From positions 24,241,001-24,305,000 of the forward strand of contig NC_063263.1 in assembly GCF_019578655.1 (NCBI RefSeq): DNA of 64,000 nucleotides. Direction: 5' to 3'. Of this stretch, positions 33,572-45,950 are shown piece by piece. Position numbers and translations under genes: made by a program. The first letter of the stretch is position 1; each line of letters starts with the position of its first letter. The notes under the pieces were generated by a model that saw nothing but the letters and a program-made list of their open reading frames with translations, searched no databases and had not been told where the DNA came from. This DNA is from Ricinus communis (lineage: Eukaryota; Streptophyta; Magnoliopsida; Malpighiales; Euphorbiaceae).

Positions 33572-35735
33572 TGTGGGCGGCGATTTCGGGTGCACGCCTA
33601 AGTGTCTCTAGCGACTATAACTTTGCAAAGCTTTTCAACCTAATAGGAACACACTAACTAATCATAGAGACTAACGCAAAAATGGGAGTCGCCACCTAGG
33701 TAATTATTTAGACACTTTTTCTAATTGAGTGGCGTTTCTCGATTCTATAAGGAAGCTTCGCCACATCTAGAGATCGATCTGGAAGCCAACTTTCTTATTT
33801 GTGTAGCTTAGTCTTTAATTTTATTATTTAACGGGCTACTCCCTATAAATGCGACAAAATATGTTTTACAAGCATCCATTACAGCATGTAAGGTCCTCTT
33901 AAGTCTAGTCTATTTTTATTAAGCCCAGCTCATATTTGGTTTATTAGCGTATTTAACTAATTAATTATGTATAAGACTCACTTACTCTAGCTCAGTTGCA
34001 AATATACATTTAATTCCAGCCTTTAAGCCTAACTGGACTACCTTTTATGTTGAGGCCCAGTTAGGTGATCTTAAATCTAATGTGGCCCAATTAATTGTAG
34101 CATGGCAAAACCCACTAAATTTATATAGATTTTAAATTTAAGCGCATTTACTATCTTTTACCCTAATGGGCTATTTTTTCATGTTAAGATCTGATTTTAA
34201 GCCCATAGTCTATATGTCCAATTTTAATTAGACAATCACATAGTAGGTATTTGGCATCCATCAAACGGAAATAGAAAATAAAGTATAGAAAATTAAATCT
34301 AGCTATTACAATCCTCATACAACTAAGAAATTGAAAGAAAAACACATAAAAATAACCTATAGTGTACAAGAAAGACTAAAATTGCATAAAAATTCAAAAC
34401 TAGGCTTATATTGGTGTAGAGCTAATTAGCTCTAAGGCTTGGATAGGTCGATTCTGCGATTCTTCTTTGAATTCTCATGCTCATGAGCCAAATCCACATG
34501 CATAGAAGGTGAAAAACAACTATGAAAATGAAATAATGAAATAAAAAGCATAAAAAGGTGGATTACACAAGCTAAATCACATAGAAAATAATATAAATAC
34601 AAAAAATGGCAAAAGGTCAGAACACATTACATGGAAAATTCTAGATTTGAACAACAAATCATATAACCCTAATCCTTATGATCAGTAAATTCAAAACCCA
34701 ACATACTCATATTATCAAATTCAAAATCTAGGACAAATTATATTATCATAGTCAAATCCAATAAAATCAATAACATGTTAAATCAGGAGAAATCCTAATC
34801 CAATCATAAGAATCATGTTAATCATTCAAAGATAAACCTAATCATGTTTCTAGAGTCATAAATCAACATAAAGAAACCAGTAAGGAAAGATTGATTGATG
34901 ATGTTAGATGTGGGGGGAACCCTCAGGTTGTCACTGTAGATTGTTGATCTACAAGTCTCTAAAGATGATGAAATAGTTGAATTGATGATTGATTGAGGAT
35001 CCAGTGCGGCTTAGATTTGGGAACTTTTCTATCATTAGAAGAACAAAGTTTCTAAATCTCAGTTCTTACTTAATGACTTTTCCTTATGTTTCCTAAAACT
35101 CACTCTACTTTTTGAATGTCTCAATTCACCTAGTTTGCTAATAATATGTGCTTAACAAACATCGCTTAATGAATGCAGCTAACCCTAGACCTAGAGTATC
35201 ATATTCTTTTTATAACAGTAGGGTTAGGAAACCCTAGAGGAGCTGATAACTATGTAATAAAATCAATCAATTATCTTTCCTTTTATCAGATTAAAATTCA
35301 ATAAAAATAAAATCTTTTAAATTCAAACAATTTTCACTAAATATATTTTAAAATCCTAATAATTATCACAAATCTCTTCTAGAAACTTCTTTTTATCAAT
35401 TTTGGCATTTTAAGTCAATAATATGCATAAAACACTATCAGATTTTGGAAAATAGCCAATTATTTGGCTCTATGCGTAGCCGAGCGGCACTATGGAGAGC
35501 CGATTCGGCTGTACGTAGAGCCAATTGGCTTCAAAGGTAAGAAGTTCTAAAAATTTATCAATTTTGTCCCTGAATTTGTGAAAACTGTCATTTTACCCTC
35601 AAACTTATTTTTTCTGCCAATTGGGTCCAAATTGATTCTAGAGAAGTCATTTTGGTTCAATTATTCTCAACCCTAACTTGGATTCGCCCTTCATCATAGA
35701 ATTTTCTATAATTTTCTCGATATCTAGATTCGAAA
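33572..35735 (-). repeat. Tat LTR 2
   Basis: Full-length homologue of LTR 1, ending GCCCACA beside the primer site on the minus strand; its start is near CTAGATATCGAG at 35720-35733. It lacks element 2 and so shows the empty site at about 35350-35375. The repeated CTAAGTCTAG phrases are present at 33895-34110. Confidence 0.75.
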
Positions 35736-36229
35736 AAGAAAGCTAAAATCAAGTTAATTATTGATAGTTAATAATTTTATTAGACAATTAAAAATTCAAT
35801 TTGATGAAACTAAGCTTATTTGTTAATTTATATGCATTAATTAAATTGATTAAGCTAGGAATAATAGAAAGGAATAGTATTTTAAATAGCTATATTAATA
35901 CTTGTGTAGTGATTTTATAAGAAGTTTAGAATTAAATAATAGTTATTTGTAGTTGAATTGGTTATCAATATATTGTGAGAACTCTATTAAGTTGGCAATA
36001 TCGTGCAGTTTGGGAACCAATTTGACTACAAAAATATGTGATTATAATTATAGAAGTGTTTTAAACAGAAAATAGACCTATTTTATCAAAAAAATTAGTT
36101 TGATTTACAAAGAACATGTTCTTAAATTTTCAGTAAAATTAATTGGAATAAGAAGATAATAAATATCATTCTGTAAAAATAATATTGGAATTGGATATTA
36201 GATATTAGACATTAGTTAAGGATTATTAA
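35736..36229. other. AT-rich stretch without identifiable content
   Basis: No reading frame, repeat or terminal motif can be supported here. It separates the Tat LTR from the LTR remnant that follows. Confidence 0.5.
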
Positions 36230-37330
36230 AAAATAGGATTTTAATTATGTCTAAATTATATATATGCGTAATTTATAGGATTAAGTGCTCGAAAGTTGTT
36301 TGGAGAGAAAAGTTAGCAAATTAAGTGCAAAGTATAATTTGTTTGGATTCTGCATACCAGGTGAGTGGATAAACTTATGATATTATTTTTAATATATTAT
36401 TTATATTTTTATAACTTGTTGAGAATGTATAGATTGAAAATTAGTTATTTCTAAAGTAATTTAGAATTTTGCTAATTTCTATAGAACTTGGGAACAAACA
36501 ATGATATTTTTAATTTTTATTTTATATATAAATATGATTATATATAGCTAAATAAATTGGTATACGCTCATTTATATGACCTATGATATCACATCTTGGA
36601 CATCGGGTATTAATAAGATATTGTTTTTGGGATAGCGCTTAGTATAAATCATTTTTGGGGCATACGCTAGGTGGTTGCCTTTTGAGAGCATATTTATCTA
36701 CGCGTGTATGACTAGGATTGCACTTTGGAGTCTACATATATGAGATGTCTGAGCGCCCAAAGTTGCTAGGGATCAGTACGATACATCTATGAGTGTATAT
36801 TAGTTTCTATTAAACTATTTATTTATTTATTTATGTTCTTCTTGATTTTATATTAGATTTTAAATTATTATCAATAATTTTCCTAATTGATTTAAGACAT
36901 GAATATTATTGACTTCATATATGAAATATGGATACGTGGAGAAGATGATTCTTGATTTATTTAGTTTTATCAAATTTCATTTGTCCAACTATGTTTATTT
37001 GATTAAATATTCATGTCAGAATAATAGTAATATTTTTTCAAGCAAAAAAGTATTCAATGATTAATATCGTATTGTATAATTTTATTTAAATTCTAGTATG
37101 TTCCTCTTTGTTATTTGTTTATTCTCTCATTGAGTTTTACTCACTCTTTTTCCACCCACCAGTTGGATGCATAATATTTATGAGTTGGATTAAAATAAAA
37201 GTCATAGCAAATAGAACTTTGTGTTGCTAGACCTTATATGATCCGGAAAAGTAAAGATGAAAAATTAGATAGTAGGATCCAGTTTGGACATGGTCGTTTC
37301 ATGATCACTTTTTAATATTTTTTATTTTTG
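36230..37330 (+). mobile_element. Diverged LTR remnant (family R), plus
   Basis: The part 36590-36800 (GGGGCATACGCTAGGTGGTT, then ACGCGTGTATGACTAGGATT) is matched in reverse complement by 39380-39580 and, less well, 40935-41170. Another shared phrase is GTGAGTGGATAAACTTAT at 36361. The end reads GGACATGGTCGTTTCATGATCAC, similar to gypsy chromovirus LTR ends. No coding sequence. Classification as a chromovirus-type LTR is inference. Confidence 0.5.
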
Positions 37331-38449
37331 ATATTATATATATAAATTCAAGCTAAGTGATTTAATTAATAACTAAATATAAATAAAGCAATGATTTTAA
37401 ATGATTAAAAATTTAAAGATGATATTACAAACGATATTTCTTAAAAGTTCTAATTAAAAATAAAATATATTAACAAATTAATATCAATAGTAATTATATA
37501 TGATGAATAAATGTTACCAAAATACTATTTTTATTTTAATGAACAATTATGCTTTTCGTCATTTCAAATTTTGAATTAGGTTGTGTTGCTTATAAATTAT
37601 GATATTATCAAGTCTCGAATCGTTCAATCTTGGGTTCAGATTATTTTTGATTTTTTATTATTTCAGGCTCGAATTATTCCAATGTCAGGTTGCTTCAGTT
37701 TTGAAATCATTTTGGGTTCAGATGATTTCAGGTCATATTAAATTTCAATCTTTAATTTTATATTAAAATTCGGATTCAAATAGGTTAAATTTCAGACAAG
37801 TCGGATCAAGTTTCTAAATTCAAATAATATTCTACCATCTCTACTTAATATGATAATAAAAAACAATAAACTTTAAATATCAAAATAAATATTGAAAGAG
37901 TTTTAGAATGACATTCTTTTATTTTTCTTGAATAATTTGAAATACAATGTCTTTTGAGTTTATAGTAGTTTCAAAACTTTTAGGATAATATAGACATACA
38001 AAAATCTAGTCAATATCGAAAACAGATGGTTGCTCAACACATGGCTTCCTAAAATCTAAGCTCTTTGCTCAAAACATGAGTATGCACACAAATGTACATG
38101 TACGCGCGCATATATATATTCCAAAATTTCAAATTGATAGTTTTTTTTCTCATCTCTTTCAAACTATATATATTTATATATAATTTAGTAAGTAATAGTG
38201 GAAAACATCCTTCATTAATTCGCATAGGCATCGTTACATGGAATTAATTTCTACCTTTTTAACTTAGAAAACCGTAGCTTCTATAAAAACTTTAAAAAGA
38301 GTATTTTAAGAAAAAAGTGATAAGAATGAATGACATTAGCTACTAATACCTAAATTTCTTAATCTATATCATCAACTCATAAATAGACAAAGATTACTTA
38401 TAAATTGAAACAATATAATGTTAATAAGAAAATTCAGATTATGGAAATG
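37331..38449. other. AT-rich intergenic stretch
   Basis: No gene, long repeat or terminal motif that I can support. Small readings such as 38049-38231 on the minus strand contain low-complexity sequence and look random. Confidence 0.5.
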
Positions 38450-38860
38450 TGTGTGGCAGTTTCACGGACTTGTCACAAAGACTAGCGCAGAGCAAGGGAG
38501 TCACCATCCGGATAATTTTTTGAGACACTTTTACTAATTGAGTAGCGTATTAGATTTCATTAGAAAGCTACGCTACATCTAGAGATGGATTCAGAAGCTA
38601 ATTTTCTTATTTATGTATCTCTATTTTAAATTTTATTATTTAATAGATTATTGTCTACAAATTTAATATAATAATTCTACAATTCTACATTATAGCATGT
38701 GAAATCCACCTAAGCCTAGCCCATTTTAGTTAGGTCCAATTCTCATTTATATTGTTAGCTTAAGTTAACTACTCAATTATGTACAAAGAAGCCCATCTAA
38801 TCTAGTCCAATTACAAGTTATGCTTTTAAATTATGGAATCGATAATTTTGGCTTTAATGG
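38450..38860 (-). repeat. Fragment of a Tat LTR
   Basis: Matches part of LTR 2 (33650-34060) and LTR 1 (24160-24530), including GGGAGTCACCATC, CACATCTAGAGATGGATT-like and CACCTAAGCCTAGCCCA phrases. Both ends are truncated. Confidence 0.65.
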
Positions 38861-39020
38861 AATTATATATATGCTTGGTCAAGTTACAAAGACGTATCTA
38901 ATTAATTTTTTAATTACCTGTCGTTCAAACTGATTAGATCCATTATGTAATGCTAACCTATCTACGTAATTAATTCTTTTCTTTCTCAAAAGTTAGAGTT
39001 TAGTAACATGAAGCTTTATT
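38861..39020. other. Short unassigned AT-rich stretch
   Basis: Nothing identifiable. Confidence 0.4.
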
Positions 39021-39770
39021 TGTTATACCTTCTATCCAAATCCATTTCCTAAATACTACATAGCACTAGTAGGTGGCAAAAGAGTGAGCAAAAAAATATA
39101 ATGAGAAGATAAACAAAGAAAAAGCAAAAGGGGAAACAACACAGGGTTAAATATACTATAATTATAAACATAAATATTTAATAATTTATAAATGTTACTG
39201 GACAAATGAAATTATATAAAATAAATAACTAGGTAGTTATCTATCCAAAACTTGCCATTTGGTTTCATATTTGAAACAATAATATATCCATATCCTTTAA
39301 TCAATTTAAGAAAACATATGTAATAAATTCAAGATTACTAATAAAAAAATGCAAAAATATATAATAAATATTTTAACAACCAATATACACTCATAAAGAT
39401 ATTCTATTAATCCCAAATAACTTTAGACACTCAGGCATCTCATAGATGCAGACCTCCAAAAGCAATCTTAGTCATACGTGTGTAGACAAATATATCCCCA
39501 AAAGACAACCACCTAACATACACCCTAAAAGCAATATGTACACTAAGCATTATTCCAAGGACAGTATTAATGTCTAATATCTATAGAAATTAAGAAGATT
39601 CTAGATCACTCTTAAAATATATAATTTCAATAAAAGCATTTCAAAAAAATATAATGTTATAAGTTTACCCATTCAACTAAATCGAACTATACTCTTAATT
39701 CAATCTACTAACTTTTTCCTCCGTAGTACCATTTTACCTGAGATATTATCTGCATTGACCCCCAATGATC
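39021..39770 (-). mobile_element. Diverged LTR remnant (family R), minus
   Basis: Reverse-complement match of 36361-36800, including the GTGTAGACAAATAT / CCAAAAGACAACCACCTA block at 39480-39520 and GTTATAAGTTTACCCATTC at 39657. Truncated and diverged; no coding sequence. Confidence 0.55.
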
Positions 39771-40120
39771 TCACAGTTTTATCTACTTGGCGGACTCAAG
39801 AACTTCTGAGGAGGTCATCCATCCTAAAATTTTTCTAAAATCCAGCAAATTTAACTTGGAGTTCCTCCAAATCCTAAGCCAAATAGCTAAAAGGTGTCTC
39901 ATGTGATTAGTTCCATCTCTTTTTATTTTGAATCATTCCCTACTGCTTTTCAATATGCAATTCAATTCGTTCACGCATCCCCGTTCCTTAAAGTGCTACC
40001 ATCATAAAAGCAGCTCCTTGTTTAAGCATCCTATCATTTCATGGTGTTCACTACACATCCTCATCATACCATTTCTCTAGGCCAGGCTATCACAAACGCA
40101 TCAGCTTCCGCCTGGTTTGT
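39771..40120. other. Unassigned stretch between two LTR remnants
   Basis: No supported gene or repeat. It may belong to the neighbouring remnant, whose left end I cannot define. Confidence 0.35.
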
Positions 40121-40702
40121 TGTAACACCCGATCTTACCATGATAGGTGGAGCTACGGGGACTAACACAGTAGTTACATATAATAATTAAATATTCAACA
40201 TAATTCTATAATATTTATCATAATAGGTAAACTAGTACATTAAGATATCCAGTCTTAATTATCAAATTGTAATACTTTAAAACCCTCAAAAACTTGTGAA
40301 CCTGAGTTATAAAATAAATGTGACAAAATGTTCAAAAGGCCCATCGACAAATATAACAAAATAGTACATGATTCCAGATTAATAAAAACATTAACCAAGA
40401 TTGTTGGCCAACCTGTACTAAAGCTGAGTTTTGAAGAAGTGAAAACGAGGATAATGCTCAAAAGGGATCTACTACTGTAGCAGCAAGAAAACCTAAAAAT
40501 ATTAAAAAATTAAAAAGGTGAGTAAAGAACTCAGTAATAGGATAAACAGATAACAAAGGGGGGGAACAGATAAAAAATTATACATTATGCTTAATATTTA
40601 AAAGAAACTGCAAATATCAACCGAGCTCACTAACCCATCAAAGGACGAAATCATGAAATTAAACCACTTGCTATTTGATTCGGTAATATTGGTAGCAATA
40701 AT

Positions 40703-40737
<35 letters not shown>

Positions 40738-41354
40738 TAACGATAATAATGATAATAATATTAATAATAATAATGATAATAATAATTATTATTATTATAC
40801 TAATAATAATAATAATAAAATTAATATTAATAATAATAATAATAATAACAATAATATTAATAATAATAATACTAATAGTAATAACATCAATAGCAATACT
40901 ATAAATAGTTAGAATTGTAATAAAATACTGTGCACACTCATAAACGTCTCCTACTGATCCCTGCCAGTTTTGGGCGCAACGGATATCTAACCATGCAGCA
41001 CCAAATCACAATTTCTTGTCATATGCACATAGACAAAACCCCCAAAAGGTAACCATCCAATACACATCCCCTAAAAGCATATGTACACTGAGCACTGTCC
41101 TAAAGGCAGTATTTTCCAAATGATACCCGACATCAAATGTGTGATCACATAGGCTGCATAAATGAGTGTATACACTATCATAATCACAACGTAATCCTTT
41201 AATTATAATAAAGTCAATTTAAAACATCATTTTACGCTCCCAGGTGTTATAGAAAATACTTTTCATCGTTCTAATTCAAAATTTTCCTTATTTTAAGAAA
41301 AGTTCATAAGACAAGTATTCAGTATATAAAGTAAATAGGTGTACCTATAATTTC
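40121..41354 (-). mobile_element. LTR remnant starting TGTAACACCCG
   Basis: Begins TGTAACACCCGATC, the complement of the GGGTGTTACA type LTR end. The block 40935-41170 matches family R in reverse. It is cut at the TA tract where viral copy A starts. A phrase near 41310-41345 resembles the one at 53470-53490 on the other side of copies A and B. Confidence 0.5.
40697..40885 (+). repeat. (TAA)n-like microsatellite
   Basis: About 190 bp of mostly TAA/ATA trinucleotides with interruptions, inside the LTR remnant. The isoleucine-rich reading across it (40653-40904) is a consequence of the repeat and not a gene. Confidence 0.9.
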
Positions 41355-41365
41355 ATATATATATA
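41355..41365 (+). repeat. Short (TA)n tract at left border of viral copy A
   Basis: ATATATATATA lies exactly at the change from LTR remnant to viral sequence. Confidence 0.7.
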
Positions 41366-41853
41366 GTATTTTAAACCTTAGAATAAAGCAAAACCTCATT
41401 TTTATTACCAATCTATCCTAGAGGTAACTGGTTCTACAAAGTTTAAACATGTCAAAAAACACAAAGACCATAAAGACCCAGTTTATTCTACCTGTATCAT
41501 TCAAAGAATCCTTTACCCTTCAGATTGGGGAATGGAATTACACTCTTCAAGATCTTTCCCAACCACCCTTCAAAACACCTGCCCTTCAAGTCTCAGTACC
41601 ACCTTTAATTACTAGGATTGCCAGCAAGCCTGGTTTAATACCTTTCTCATGCAAAATGAAGGACAAAGCCATTCTTGACTTTTCTACTTCGACACTAGCA
41701 CAATCCAAACATTAAAAATCCCTAATTGGTTTAAACAATGGGGGAACTATTATGGTAACGTTCCAGAAACCATAATACTATAAGTATTCCCTTTGTTTAA
41801 CCTCTTCAAAGCTCATTACAAACTAAACAAAATAGAAAGACAATTTCCCCCAT
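41366..41853 (+). pseudogene. Viral ORF2 fragment (copy A)
   Basis: Matches 62265-62750 of copy C and the reverse complement of 47260-47735 in copy B. Frames are broken: one reading (41449-41715) covers part of it, another at 41793 shows FNLFKAHYKLNKIERQFPP. The N-terminal third and the C-terminal part are missing; the break at the right leads straight into the primer site. Function of ORF2 is unknown. Confidence 0.7.
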
Positions 41854-41865
41854 TGGTATCAGAGC
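41854..41865 (+). other. Caulimovirid primer binding site (tRNA-Met)
   Basis: TGGTATCAGAGC is the canonical caulimovirid site, complementary to the 3' end of initiator tRNA-Met. It marks position 1 of the viral genome and the start of minus-strand DNA synthesis. It lies about 200 bp before ORF1. No second copy is visible in B or C, whose borders stop short of it. Confidence 0.85.
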
Positions 41866-42062
41866 CTATAGAGTTCCTGAGAAGAGAAGGTTGTTTGTAT
41901 AAAAGGAATTTTAAACTCATTTTAGACAACTGCATCATATCTTTGTTGAACAAACTTGTTCATTTATGCACAGTAGTAAGATATTTTTTTGACATAAGAG
42001 CAGTAAAACTGGTGGCTTAGTTTATGTTTGTTTAAAATAAAGTTATTTTAATTTGTTCTAAA
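41866..42062 (+). other. Viral leader between primer site and ORF1 (copy A)
   Basis: About 200 bp of leader. Nothing coding is supported in it. Confidence 0.5.
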
Positions 42063-43264
42063 ATGAATTTAGAACCACTTTTCTGTAGATCGTTTTCCTT
42101 TTCAAACTCTTCTACCTTTGAATCTTCAAGATCCAAAAGTTTAGTAAATAGTGAAAAAATCACTAGTGAATATTTTATAAAGCATATTGATGATTGGGAA
42201 ATACCCAAGATTCAAAAGAAGCAAATTTATGAGTTTTCAAAGTTTTCTATCTTCAAAACAGATTTTACTATCAAAACTGAAGAAAGAGATATCCAAATTT
42301 CAAAGCCCTTTGAAGAAATCTATCTTCTAAATCCAAAAACCCTCCAAAAATATAAAGAAAAAGATTATAAATACATCCACATAGGACTTGTCCAGGTAGG
42401 AATAAAACCCCTTACCAGAGAAGGTTTAGATACTTTCTTCTTAGCAGTCCTTAGGGATGTTAGGTTTACAAATTTTTATGATTCTTCGTTAGGTACAATC
42501 GAGTCAAGTCTTAAACAAAGGACCTATTAGTTTCAATTGTTTTCCAAATATTATAATTTCTTTAAATGATAAAAATATTTTAAAGAGTATTGTTCTCGAG
42601 ATAAAAATGCATAATCACAAAATGCTTAAAGGGTCTATCCCAATAGCTTTGATTTTCAAAATACATTACAAAGCCATAATTTATGCTTTTGGTTCAAAAC
42701 ACAAACTTTACTCACCAAAATGAGAGACCTTATTCCTCTAAACAGACCTTTCTAAAGCCAAAGCAACTATTCCAAGAACTATTCAATGGAAAGATATCAC
42801 ACTTCCAAAAAAAATGGATCCTTGAAGGGGCAACCCAACCCGAATCTCTAAAACAGACAGAACCAAACACTAATCTCAGAAACATAACCCAGTTCTTAGA
42901 TGGGAAAGTAAAGCTCATGTTCAATAGAAAATCAACTTCTTTTAGATTTTTCGATGATAGTTCTTCAATTTTAACCGTAGATATTGTATGGGTTTCAAAT
43001 ATACCTTCTGTTATCTATGCCCCTTATAAAGAACCAATTTCATCACAAACATTGCCAAGATTTTCAACATCAGATTTGCCAAGCTCAACCACTATATTAC
43101 AAAATGTTGATTACCAAAGCAATGTCCCTAGACTTGTTTACAATGAACCAAAGAAAGATGATGACATAGAATCTATCTCTACCCCTTCTTCACCATCACC
43201 ATCACCATCGGCAATAACCCAAAATCTAGAAGTAGAAATCAATATGATTTCAAAAGATTTTTAA
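42063..43264 (+). pseudogene. Viral movement protein region of ORF1 (copy A)
   Basis: ORF1 opens at ATG 42063 and stays open for 155 residues. It contains the 30K-superfamily movement-protein pattern: YIHIGLVQVGIKPLTREGLD, then FLAVLRDVRFTNFYDSSLG. A stop at about 42528 and several more follow. The reading re-forms in another frame at 42683-43264, which carries the region after the movement domain and a serine- and proline-rich linker. Movement proteins form tubules at plasmodesmata. Copy B retains the C-terminal half of the same region (52970-53455). This copy is inactive. Confidence 0.8.
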
Positions 43265-43822
43265 ATTAATAAAAAGCTTTTACATGAAGATTTCTATTCA
43301 AAGAAAAACCATTCCAAAAAACTTTGATTTTTTAAAAAAATTTTAAAAGAGAAAGATGGTATCCAAGAAAGATACTATGAATTTTGCATAAAAAACAAGA
43401 TCCAAATCACATTTTTTTATTGGTTTCAGATTTATTGCAAAGAAGGTAGCATTTATATCCTTTCAAAGATAAAGTCATTAGTCCACTTACCATTAGGAAC
43501 AAAGCTCCAAAATGGAAGGTCGGAGAAAACCAAACCATCCAGTCTGAACATCCTCATCTTAGGAAGATAACCATTCCTTATGGAGAAAATGAAATTGAAG
43601 CCGCACATGACAAACTAGTAAGAGAGGATTTTGAAAAAAAAATATATCAAAAACATTGTTCAACAAAACAATTTTTCAAATACCTATCTTAAGACAATAA
43701 GAAAATAGCTGATTAGGATAGAAAGCCAAATTCAGAGATCTACTACAGTCTTAACTTCAGTAATCTCCAATACTGGTCATCTAGGGGAGATGAGTCAAAC
43801 AGAGCAACTCAAAAATCTCAAT
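43265..43822 (+). pseudogene. ORF1 linker before coat protein, truncated (copy A)
   Basis: Homologous to 54474-54850 of copy C, with stops. At about 43822 the sequence jumps to the region just before the zinc knuckle, so the coat-protein core (present in C at 55272-55976) is deleted. The junction falls at a short shared AAGATTTTAG/AATTTTAG stretch. Confidence 0.7.
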
Positions 43823-43844
43823 AAAAGATTTTAGCAAAATTACT

Positions 43845-43886
43845 TGCTACAAATGCGGCAAGAAAGGACATACTTCAAGGTATTGT
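43845..43886 (+). pseudogene. CCHC zinc knuckle of viral coat protein (copy A)
   Basis: CYKCGKKGHTSRYC, the C-x2-C-x4-H-x4-C knuckle of caulimovirid coat proteins, which binds nucleic acid. It is intact here though the core is missing upstream. Confidence 0.85.
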
Positions 43887-43949
43887 AAGTTTTCTAAAAA
43901 ACTTCAAGAGCTCCAAATAGAAGAAGAAATTTTAAGCAAAATTTCAGCT

Positions 43950-44480
43950 CTTCTAGTTGAAACCTCTTAATCAGAGTTTTATAATAACGAGGAAGAATTT
44001 CAAATTGATGAAATTAAAACCCCATTCGAATACTCTGAATCAGATTTGGATGAGATTCCAAAAAATATTAATATGCTCACTAGGCAACAAGAAGCTCTTC
44101 TTGAAGCTGTCAAGCATATTAATGACCTCCAAATTCAAAAGCAAGTTTTGAAAGAAATTTTAAAAACCGAAGCCCTCATCCCTTCATCTAGTAAGAATAT
44201 CTACGATCTTACTATAATTTTGGAAAAAGAGAAAAGGCAAAAACATCCTCTTCCTACTATCCAAGAACTCCAAAAAGAAATTAAAACTATTCAAATAGAA
44301 CTTAAAGAATTAAAAGAAAAATAGCAAAATGATTCTATTCTACTCCAAATCTTGATTCTTAAGCAAAACAGTGAATCAAATTCTGATGGAGAAAATAATT
44401 TTTAAAATCTTGAGGTTTTGAAAATGTTCCAGAAAATTTTATTAATATATTAAAAAAAATAACCTCTAAAAAATATCTGA
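43950..44480 (+). pseudogene. Acidic and coiled-coil linker, coat protein to protease (copy A)
   Basis: An acidic stretch is followed by NINMLTRQQEALLEAVKHIN and a long lysine/glutamate-rich helix (44046-44324), likely coiled coil. A stop at about 44322 and frameshifts before 44531 interrupt it. The equivalent in copy C (56170-56772) is open. Confidence 0.65.
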
Positions 44481-44530
44481 TTCAGATAAAATTCATTTTC
44501 CCTGATGATTTTCAAATAGAAACTATAGCC

Positions 44531-44944
44531 TTGTTTGATACAGGAGCAGACCTCAACTGTATCAACTGTGAGTTAGTTCCTAAAAGATATCATCAAGAGA
44601 CAAATGAAAGACTTGCCTCTGTTAATAATTCAAAGATTAGAATTGCCAGAAAAACCGAAGCTGCAATTCTAAATAAAGATATTGCTTTAAAAAATATTTT
44701 CATTCTTACAAAGGATTTACAACAAACAGTTATTTTGGGGACTCCTTTTATTAATTTGATTACCCCTTTCAAAGTAACTACTGATGGTATCATTTTCAAA
44801 GCTAAGGGTTCAAAAGTTATTTTTCCTTTTTTAAAAAAACCTAAGAAAAGAAATCTCAATCTTATAAAAACTCACTCGATTTATAATTTTCAGATAAATG
44901 CTTTAATTAAAGGAAAGCAAACTCAACTATTCCATTTGAAATAA
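44531..44944 (+). pseudogene. Viral aspartic protease (copy A)
   Basis: 137 open residues. The catalytic block FDTGADLNCINCELVPKRYH is intact, and the second block VILGTPFINL follows at about residue 70. It would cut the ORF1 polyprotein. Domain length is normal but it is separated by stops from the domains on both sides. Confidence 0.8.
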
Positions 44945-45079
44945 GATATGAGTTTAAAAAGAATCCAAAGCCAATTGCAAAATGATTTTGTTCAAAAAAG
45001 GATTTATGATTTACAAGAAAAGATCGAAAGAGAAGTTTATTTAGATCTTCCAAATGCTTTCTAGAAAAGAAAACAACAT

Positions 45080-45950
45080 ATGGTGGATTTACCATATGAA
45101 AACGAATTTAGTGGAAAAAAAATCCCTACCAAAGCCAGGCCCGTCCAAATGAATGAGGCCTTAGAAAGACATCGTAGGATAGAAATCCAAGACTTAGAGA
45201 AGAAAGGTTTAATTACCAAATCACGATCCCCCTGGTCGTATGCAGCTTTCTATGTCAATAAAAATAGTGAAATAGAAAGAGGTACACCTAGATTGGTAAT
45301 TAACTACAAACCTTTAAATAAAGCTCTTAAGTAGATTAGATATCCTGTTCTAAACAAAAAAGATCTTCTTCAAAAGCTTCATTCTGTTTTCATTTTCTCA
45401 AAGTTTGATATGAAGTCAAGATTTTGGCAAATCCAGATTCATCCTAGAGAGAACTGCATTTACAGTTCTATTTGGCCAGTACGAATGGAATGTAATGCCA
45501 TTTGGTTTAAAAATGCTCCTTCTGAATTTTAAAAAATTATGAATGACATTTTTAATCCATATTCAAAGTTTTGCATTTGTTTATATTGATGATGTACTAA
45601 TCTTTTCAAATTCTCTAGAACAACATTTTAGACACTTAGAGACATTTTTCTATATTGTTAAGAAAAATGTTTTGGTTGTTTCCAAATCCAAAGTATCATT
45701 ATTCCAAATGAAAATTAGATTTCTTGGGCACTACATCTCCTAGGGAACTATTACCTTAATTGAAAGATCTCTAGCTGTTATTTTAAAATTTTCAAATAAA
45801 ATTTTGAAAAATACTCAATTGCAAAGATTCCTTGGCAGTTTAAATTATGTCATGGACTTTTATCCAAATTTAAACTGTTTAGCAAAACCTCGCCATGATA
45901 GGTTGAAGAAGAATCCCCCTGCATGGTCTGATGAACATACAAAGATTGTT
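45080..45950 (+). pseudogene. Viral reverse transcriptase (copy A)
   Basis: 45080-45334 holds the entry blocks (PTKARPVQMNEAL, then LITKSRSPWSYAAFYV and TPRLVINYKPLN). The catalytic FVYIDDVLIFS stands at about 45570-45602. Between and after are several stops and small indels, for instance a lost few bases in the block after FWQIQIHP. No integrase follows. Confidence 0.8.

Noticed and set aside
40653..40904. 83-residue isoleucine-rich reading
   Set aside because: It is the translation of a TAA/ATA microsatellite and has no coding signal.
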